From Streptomyces sp. NRRL F-5122 (GTDB lineage: Bacteria > Actinomycetota > Actinomycetes > Streptomycetales > Streptomycetaceae): 64,000 nt of DNA. The stretch is from positions 310,001-374,000 of the forward strand of contig NZ_LMWH01000116.1 of assembly GCF_001507435.1 (NCBI RefSeq), given 5' to 3'. Position 1 is the first letter of the stretch. Each line of letters starts with the position of its first letter. Below, piece by piece: positions 58,856 to 64,000 of this stretch. The translations under genes were made by a program, and so were the position numbers. A model generated the notes under the pieces. The model saw nothing but the letters and a program-made list of their open reading frames with translations, had not been told where the DNA came from and made no database searches.

Positions 58856-60151
58856 ATGACTGAGGAAAGTTCCCCGGCCCTTGAGCGGGAGTGGAGCGAC
58901 GGCGGGTGCCCGGTGGGCCCCTTCGCCCGACGGTCGTTCCTCCATGCAGCCGCGGCAGGTCTTGCGGGGGCGACGGCGGGCACCGTCCTGGGTGACCGGG
59001 AGGGACAGGCGGACATGCCGGGCGCGGTCGCGGCGCGGGCAGGTGCGGTTCCCTTCCAGGGTCAGTACCAGGCAGGCATAGCCACCCCACCCCAGCAGGA
59101 CGCGATATTCCTCTCCTGCGACGTGACGGCCGACGACAGCGACGGGCTCACCGAGCTGTTTCGCACGCTGACCGACCGGGCCCGCTTCCTCACGGCCGGC
59201 GGGACGCCGCCGAAGGTGCCGCCCAACTCGGTGCCCTCGGACAACGGGATCGTGGGACCGACGGTCGAGGCGGACAACCTCACTCTCACCTTGTCACTGG
59301 GCGCTTCGCTCTTCGACGACCGCTATGGGCTCGCCTCGCGCAAGCCGGTCCAGCTCGTCACCATGCAGCCCTTCCTCCACGACGAACTGAACCCCTCGAT
59401 CTGCCACGGCGACCTGCTGATCCAGATTTGCGCCGATCACCGCGACACGACCGTGCACGCGCTGGTCGACATCCTCAACAGCACCAAGGGCGCCATGAAG
59501 CTGCGTTGGCGTCTCGACGGCCTGCGCAATCCGCCGCGCCACGACCGGGTCCGCCGGGACTGGTTCGGTTTCAAGCACGGCATCACCAATCCGGACACCG
59601 CGGACACCGGCCGGATGGACCAAGTGGTCTGGACACAACCGAAGTCGGCCGAACCGGACTGGGCGGCGGGCGGCACCTACCACGTCGTGCGCATCGTCCA
59701 CTTCTTCATCGACGCGTGGCAGAAGGTGCCGGTCGCCCAGCAGGAGCGGATCTTCGGTCGGCGCAAGGTGAGCGGTGCGCCCGTGTACGCCACGTCCGAC
59801 GACGCCTCGGACCGCATGGTTCCCGTCTACACCAATGATCCGCAGGGGCTGCTCACGCCGATCAACTCCCATATCAGGCTGGCCAATCCGCAGACGCCCG
59901 AGACCGCGGCCACGAGCGCCGTCCTGCGCCGGGGCTACGACTACGACCACAGCCTCGATGCGCGGGAGCTCGACCTGGGTCATGCATTCGTCTCCTTCCA
60001 ACGCGAACTCAACACCTACATCGCCATGCAGACCCGGCTGGAGGCGGAGGCACTGGTGCCCTACATCAGTCCTCGCGGCGGCGGCTACTTCTTTGCGGTA
60101 CCGGGCGTGCGCGACGCACACGACTACTTCGCCAGCGGTCTGCTGACCTGA
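58856..60151 (+). CDS. Tat-exported DyP-type peroxidase-like protein
   Basis: 431 residues from ATG 58856. A Tat signal ARRSFLHAAAAGLAGATAG is near residue 24. DyP features follow: the heme-proximal His is His339 in SHIRLANP, then LRRGYDYDHS and the C-terminal FVSFQRELNTYIAMQ and GGGYFFAVPG. The distal catalytic GxxDG motif reads GFKHG, so Asp is replaced by His241 (codon CAC at 59576). EfeB-type DyPs use this Asp for peroxidase activity, so this one may act differently. A YVTN lipoprotein gene follows. Confidence 0.92.
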   Translation: MTEESSPALEREWSDGGCPVGPFARRSFLHAAAAGLAGATAGTVLGDREGQADMPGAVAARAGAVPFQGQYQAGIATPPQQDAIFLSCDVTADDSDGLTELFRTLTDRARFLTAGGTPPKVPPNSVPSDNGIVGPTVEADNLTLTLSLGASLFDDRYGLASRKPVQLVTMQPFLHDELNPSICHGDLLIQICADHRDTTVHALVDILNSTKGAMKLRWRLDGLRNPPRHDRVRRDWFGFKHGITNPDTADTGRMDQVVWTQPKSAEPDWAAGGTYHVVRIVHFFIDAWQKVPVAQQERIFGRRKVSGAPVYATSDDASDRMVPVYTNDPQGLLTPINSHIRLANPQTPETAATSAVLRRGYDYDHSLDARELDLGHAFVSFQRELNTYIAMQTRLEAEALVPYISPRGGGYFFAVPGVRDAHDYFASGLLT

Positions 60152-60230
60152 CGGCCGGCACAGCACGGCCCCGGCGGGACCGCCCGGTACGGGCACGGCC
60201 GAACCACCAGCGACACGCACAGGAGGCGCG

Positions 60231-61283
60231 ATGTTCCCTGCCCCGCGGACCGGAGCCCGCCGCGCCGCCGGACGCGGCCGCGGAAGACGCCGGCCGGCCC
60301 TCGCGGTCGGCGCGGCCCTCCTGCTCACCTCCTGCACATCGGCCGCATCCGGTGGTGCGGTATCGGAATCCGGGCCACATGCGGCCGCGGACCGGGCGGC
60401 AGGCGGGCGCGTGTACGTCACCAACCATTTCGACAACACGCTGTCTGTGATCGACGCCCGCAGCAACAAGGTCGTCGCCACCGTGGACGCGGGGGTGGCG
60501 CCCGAAGGTGTCGCGGTCAGCCCCGACGGTTCACGGGTGTACGTCGCCGACAACGGTGCGGCGCGGATCTCGATACTCGACACCCGTACCAACAAACTGA
60601 CCGGCACCGTTCCGGTCGGAAACAACCCGACCGACGTCGCCGTGAGCCCCGACGGCAGATTCGTCTATGTCGCCAACGGCGGCTCGAACAGCGTCTCCGT
60701 GCTGGACACCCGGACCGACCAGGTGACGGCGACCGTCCCGGTCGGCCGTTCCCCCGCGAGTGTGGCCCTCAGCCGGGACGGAGCAACTGCCTATGTGGCG
60801 AACCTCGGTTCGGGGAACCTGTCGGTCATCGACGCCCGTACGCTCCGGGTCACCCGCAACGTCCCCGCGGGCCGTACACCGGCAGGGGTCGCCCTCACCC
60901 CTGACGGTGAGTCGGCCTATGTCGCCGACGAGACGGCGGCGAAGGTGCTCGCGATCAACATCCGGACGGAGGAGATGACCACGGTGCGGGTGGGCGGTGC
61001 CCCCTTCGACGTGGCGGTCGCCCCGGACGGCCGGACCGCCTACACGGCCGATATCGGCCCGGGCAGCATCTCCGTCGTCGACATCGGAGGCCACCGTGTC
61101 GAGGCGACCGTCGCCGTGGGCACCGCGGGCACCGATCCCTTCGATATCGAGGTCACCGACCACGCGGTGTACGTCACACAGCCGGGAGCGGACGCGCTCA
61201 CCGTCATCGACCCCCGGACCCGCAAGGTCATCGCCAGGGTCCCCGTCGGCAACAGCCCCTACGGCGTTGCGGTGAGCCCCTGA
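60231..61283 (+). CDS. YVTN/NHL beta-propeller lipoprotein
   Basis: 350 residues. The N terminus is Arg-rich, then a lipobox LLLTSC with the lipid-modified Cys at 35. The rest is about seven blades of 42 residues with repeated VYVTNHFDNTLSVIDARSNK, VAVSPDGSRVYVADN and NSVSVLDTRTDQV units. It is surface-anchored outside the membrane. It follows the DyP gene by 79 bp and may be in the same transcript. Confidence 0.94.
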   Translation: MFPAPRTGARRAAGRGRGRRRPALAVGAALLLTSCTSAASGGAVSESGPHAAADRAAGGRVYVTNHFDNTLSVIDARSNKVVATVDAGVAPEGVAVSPDGSRVYVADNGAARISILDTRTNKLTGTVPVGNNPTDVAVSPDGRFVYVANGGSNSVSVLDTRTDQVTATVPVGRSPASVALSRDGATAYVANLGSGNLSVIDARTLRVTRNVPAGRTPAGVALTPDGESAYVADETAAKVLAINIRTEEMTTVRVGGAPFDVAVAPDGRTAYTADIGPGSISVVDIGGHRVEATVAVGTAGTDPFDIEVTDHAVYVTQPGADALTVIDPRTRKVIARVPVGNSPYGVAVSP

Positions 61284-61445
61284 CGACTCTAGGAGCGGGC
61301 AGGCCGAGAACGCCGCCCGTCCTCCGCAGCGCGCGCCACCGATCGAGCGGCCGCCGGTTCCGCCCTCGTCGAGGCCCGGCAGGCCGGGGGGGTTGAGCGG
61401 GTCGCGTGTGATGGGGGATGTCTCCTTCTCCTGGTTGCCGCTCTA

Positions 61446-61494
61446 TTGACGCCGTGTCAAAGACGGTGGTTCAGTGGCTCATCCACTGAACCAC
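61446..61494 (+). promoter_or_regulatory. GntR operator overlapping the regulator's promoter
   Basis: A perfect 12-bp inverted repeat (GTGGTTCAGTGG 61466-61477, loop CTCAT, CCACTGAACCAC 61483-61494) lies 20 bp upstream of the GntR start. TTGACG (61446-61451) is a possible -35 whose -10 would fall in the left arm, so binding would repress the operon. Confidence 0.7.
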
Positions 61495-61513
61495 TGAGTC
61501 GTTGGGGGCCGGG

Positions 61514-62230
61514 GTGGAAGCACTGCCACGCGAGACGATCGTCGACGTCCTGGAGAAACGGCTGCGCGAGGACATCCTCGCCGGGCGTCATCCGGCCGGG
61601 AGCTATCTGCCTCCCGAGCGTGAACTCGCTGACGGATTCGGGGTGACCCGCACCACCCTCAAGCACGCTTTCGGCCGTCTGGTGCACGCGGGACTGCTGG
61701 AGACGCGGCACGGAGTGGGTACCCGGGTACGGGATTTCCTGCGGCTGGGCGGCGCGGACCTGCTGCCGATGCTCGTGCGTCACAGCCCCGACTGGATCGG
61801 CGAGATCTTCGAAGTGCGCCGCAGCATCGGCGCGTTGATCGCGGAGCGCGCGGCGTCCGGTGCCACGGCGGCGCAGATCGCCGAACTCCGCCACTTGCTG
61901 GCGGCCGTCAGGGACGCGGAGGGCGGAGAGCCCGTACAGCTGGCGGACGTGGAGGTGCACCGGGCGCTCGCCCGGGCCACCGGCAACCGGGTGTACGTAC
62001 TGCTGACCAACACCCTCTTCAACGCGTACCTCCCCGTGCGCGCAAGCCTGGCCGGGCCTTTCGAGGATCCGCGGGCAGCCCACGACCGGCTGGCACCCGT
62101 CGTCGAGGCCGTGGCGACCGGGGACCAGCGGGCGGCGCACACGGCCGCGGGCGACTATCTGTCCGCCACCGAACGCATCATGCTCGAGGGCCTCGCCCGC
62201 TCGAGGGGACATCGTGGCGGTGCCCGATGA
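61514..62230 (+). CDS. GntR-family regulator, FadR subgroup
   Basis: 238 residues from GTG 61514. The N-terminal winged helix is LREDILAGRHPAGSYLPPER, then ELADGFGVTRTTLKHAFGRL and ETRHGVGTRV. The FCD-type C-terminal domain has EIFEVRRSIGALIAERAASG, VEVHRALARATGNRVYVLL and GPFEDPRAAHDRLAPVVEAV, whose Asp and His residues (EVHRAL, HDRLAP) are the FCD metal ligands. It heads a three-gene operon coupled by ATGA overlaps. Confidence 0.94.
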   Translation: MEALPRETIVDVLEKRLREDILAGRHPAGSYLPPERELADGFGVTRTTLKHAFGRLVHAGLLETRHGVGTRVRDFLRLGGADLLPMLVRHSPDWIGEIFEVRRSIGALIAERAASGATAAQIAELRHLLAAVRDAEGGEPVQLADVEVHRALARATGNRVYVLLTNTLFNAYLPVRASLAGPFEDPRAAHDRLAPVVEAVATGDQRAAHTAAGDYLSATERIMLEGLARSRGHRGGAR

Positions 62231-63621
62231 CCTCACGCGGAACGGTGTTCAAGGAGACGATGCTCGGCCGGGTACGCATGGCCGACGAGGACGGCGACCG
62301 ACCAGTGCGGCTCGATCTGCTGGCCCGCGCCGACGCGGTACTGCTGCCTCACCGGACGACTGCGGCACAGCTGACCGGGCGGATACGGATAGCGGGACGG
62401 GCGGACGACGCCGAAGCCGTCGGCGAGTTGGAGATCTCGCCCCTGGCGCGCCGCAGGATCCACTACCGGATCGCTTTCACCATGGAAGGCCGGCGCCTCA
62501 CCCTGGACGGCTGGAAGTCGGTGTCGCCCAGGCGTCCGCTCACATCGATGACCGTACTCCCGTACACCCTCTACGAGGACGGCCACCGTGTCGGCGAGGG
62601 CACCCTGCGCTTCCCGCTGACCACCGGCCTGTTGCCCTTCCTCGCGAGTTTCCGGTTCCCCCGCGCCGCGGAATCCCGCGCCGACCGGCACCTGGCGTCG
62701 CGCTGGGACGGCGCACCGGGGCGGACCGAGGTCTGGTACACGACTGTGACCGATCCCGTGACGGACAGCGGGATCTGGCTGCACCACGAAGTGGTGGCGC
62801 CCTCCGACGGTTCCCCCGCCTATGCGCACGGCTGGGCCGCCGTCTTCCCCAAGGACGGCCCGGCCGAACACGCACGCTTCGGCCCCGTTCCGTGGGCGGG
62901 GCATCCGGAGGGCTTCTCCGCCGGGGACATCAGCGCAGGCTCCGGCCGACTCGCCGGTTCCGCCGGATCGTTCACCTGGGCGCTCACCGAGCGGGGCGAG
63001 GGTCCACCGCTCCACACCTTCCCCGGCTGGTCCTGGCGGCGACCCTGGCTGCCGGCCTCCCACATGCTCCCCGCCGTCCGCGCCCGCTACAGCGGGACGG
63101 TGCGCCACGGCACCGACGAGCTGCGGCTCGACGGTGCTCCCGGAGCCGGCGCGCGCATCTACGGCCACGGCAACGCCCGCCGCTGGGCCTGGCTCCACGC
63201 CGACCTGGGCGGCGGCGACGTACTGGAGATCGTCGCAGCGGTGTCCATGCGGCGGGGTCTCGACAGGCTGCAGCCCCTGGTCTTCCTGCGCCTGTACCGA
63301 AACGGCAGGACCTGGCCACGGCGCGCGGAACGCTCCGCCGTGGGCTGGGCGGGAATCGGCCGGTTCCGCGCGGACATCGGTCTGCCCGAGTGGCGGGTCA
63401 AGGGCAGGGCGGGCCTGAGCCGCATCGCGGTGACGGTGACCCAGCCGCCGGAGCAGACACTGACGTTGGACTACACCGACCCCGACGGCTCTGCCGCGGT
63501 CTGCCGCAACACCGAGAGAGCGGACGCGGTGGTCACCCTGGAGCGCTGGTGGGGCACCTGGCGGCGGGAGGCCGGATGGCGGCTGTCGGGCACCGCGCAT
63601 GCGGAGGTCGGTGACCGATGA
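62227..63621 (+). CDS. Lipocalin-like (AttH-like) protein linked to a GMC oxidoreductase
   Basis: 464 residues. The N-terminal part (about 1-165) begins TVFKETMLGRVRMADEDGDR and has GRIRIAGRADDAEAVGELEI and RRRIHYRIAFTMEGRRLTLD, a region found next to actinobacterial cholesterol-oxidase-like GMC enzymes. The C-terminal half (170-460) has beta-rich AttH/hydratase-like sequence with RWAWLHADLGGGDVLEIVAA and TRADAVVTLERWWGTW-like Trp-rich ends. It probably binds a hydrophobic ligand. It overlaps both neighbours by ATGA. Confidence 0.75.
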   Translation: MTSRGTVFKETMLGRVRMADEDGDRPVRLDLLARADAVLLPHRTTAAQLTGRIRIAGRADDAEAVGELEISPLARRRIHYRIAFTMEGRRLTLDGWKSVSPRRPLTSMTVLPYTLYEDGHRVGEGTLRFPLTTGLLPFLASFRFPRAAESRADRHLASRWDGAPGRTEVWYTTVTDPVTDSGIWLHHEVVAPSDGSPAYAHGWAAVFPKDGPAEHARFGPVPWAGHPEGFSAGDISAGSGRLAGSAGSFTWALTERGEGPPLHTFPGWSWRRPWLPASHMLPAVRARYSGTVRHGTDELRLDGAPGAGARIYGHGNARRWAWLHADLGGGDVLEIVAAVSMRRGLDRLQPLVFLRLYRNGRTWPRRAERSAVGWAGIGRFRADIGLPEWRVKGRAGLSRIAVTVTQPPEQTLTLDYTDPDGSAAVCRNTERADAVVTLERWWGTWRREAGWRLSGTAHAEVGDR

Positions 63622-64000
63622 CCTTGCGAAGCACCGCCGCCCTGAAGGGACTTGTCGCCGCGCTGCTGGCCGACGACGGCACCACCGCGTGGACCCGGTC
63701 CGTGCCACGCAGGGTGGAAACGCTGCTCGACACCATGCCCGCGCCGGCTCGCACCGCGGTGCGCGGTGCGGCGGCCGCCGTCGACGCCTACGCCGTCGTC
63801 CGGACGGGCAGGCGGCTGTCCGCACTCGGACCCGCCGAGCGGGAGCGGGTCGTGGCGTCGCTGGCTTCCCGCCGGGCCCTGCTGCCGCTCCTGGAGGCGG
63901 TCAAGGTACCGCTGCTGCTGGCGGCCGGTACCGAACGGTCGCTGCACCACAGCCCCACGCCCGAGGCGCCCGCGCCCGACGACCCGCCGCTGGACTGCAC
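63618..64000 (+). CDS. GMC oxidoreductase with N-terminal extension, partial (runs off the window end)
   Basis: The gene starts at ATG 63618, overlapping the previous stop, and continues past 64000. The 127 visible residues read TLRSTAALKGLVAALLADDG, later LPLLEAVKVPLLLAAGT and end HSPTPEAPAPDDPPLDC. This is the N-terminal helical extension of actinobacterial GMC/cholesterol-oxidase-like proteins, whose FAD domain would follow. Enzyme class is inferred from this extension and its neighbour. Confidence 0.7.
   Translation, partial: MTLRSTAALKGLVAALLADDGTTAWTRSVPRRVETLLDTMPAPARTAVRGAAAAVDAYAVVRTGRRLSALGPAERERVVASLASRRALLPLLEAVKVPLLLAAGTERSLHHSPTPEAPAPDDPPLDC

Noticed and set aside
1..64000. CRISPR arrays, prophage, integrase/att sites, large PKS or NRPS clusters
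   Set aside because: No regularly spaced repeats, phage structural genes, recombinases or megasynthases are visible on either strand.

Overview
This window is chromosomal DNA from a high-GC actinomycete, almost certainly a Streptomyces. The genes have strongly GC-biased third codon positions and frequent GTG starts. Lineage-typical families are present: a DUF397/XRE (WhiJ-like) set with a DUF574-type methyltransferase, SpoIIE-type PP2C phosphatases fused to HATPase domains, GAF-ANTAR, DUF6233 and LtrA. No phage, plasmid origin, CRISPR array or intact insertion sequence is visible. A transposase fragment and several gene remnants show a slowly decaying accessory region.

Layout. 1-13 kb: two short-chain dehydrogenases (first one partial), a GAF-GAF-PP2C-HATPase phosphatase, a secreted protein, universal-stress and rhomboid-like proteins, the WhiJ-like locus, a PRC-barrel protein, an SDR and a CorA remnant. 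13-22 kb: a second stress protein, a large membrane sensor phosphatase, a GNAT protein, NAD kinase, the zinc-free ribosomal protein set L33/L31/L36 behind a strongly structured leader, a lipoate ligase and CsbD. 22-29 kb: an LLM oxidoreductase, a kinase-fold protein, a secreted protein, GAF-ANTAR, a helical protein, an aldo/keto reductase behind a MerR-type promoter, and an alpha/beta hydrolase.

29-36.5 kb: a tightly coupled four-gene operon (SWIM-type zinc protein, vWA protein, MoxR AAA+ ATPase, DUF5682 protein). Its upstream region carries a motif matching the actinobacterial RecA-independent DNA-damage promoter (TTGTCAGTG-N8-TAGGTT). This is the most system-like locus in the window.

36.5-48.5 kb: a DUF4232 lipoprotein, an IS630/HAD scar next to a graspetide (ATP-grasp RiPP) pair without its methyltransferase, a second AKR, a frameshifted membrane gene, LtrA, an unusual tRNA-Gly(UCC)-like gene with its terminator, a YihY-type membrane protein, an SGNH esterase, an HxlR regulator with an SRPBCC/LLM pair, and an NmrA-like protein. 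48.5-56.8 kb: a STAS plus MEDS-HATPase partner-switching pair, an ABM monooxygenase behind a hairpin, a flavin disulfide reductase-like protein, a membrane PP2C phosphatase, a LysR/SDR pair and DoxX. 56.9-64 kb: a small unknown protein, a TetR regulator, a Tat-exported DyP-type protein with a substituted distal Asp followed by a YVTN lipoprotein, then a GntR-controlled operon with a lipocalin-like protein and a truncated GMC oxidoreductase.

Together the genes form a stress and signalling-rich accessory region. At least six proteins (three PP2C phosphatases, two HATPases, one STAS) belong to partner-switching control of alternative sigma factors. Coordinates of starts rest on ribosome-binding sites and family-typical N termini. 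No homology search was possible.
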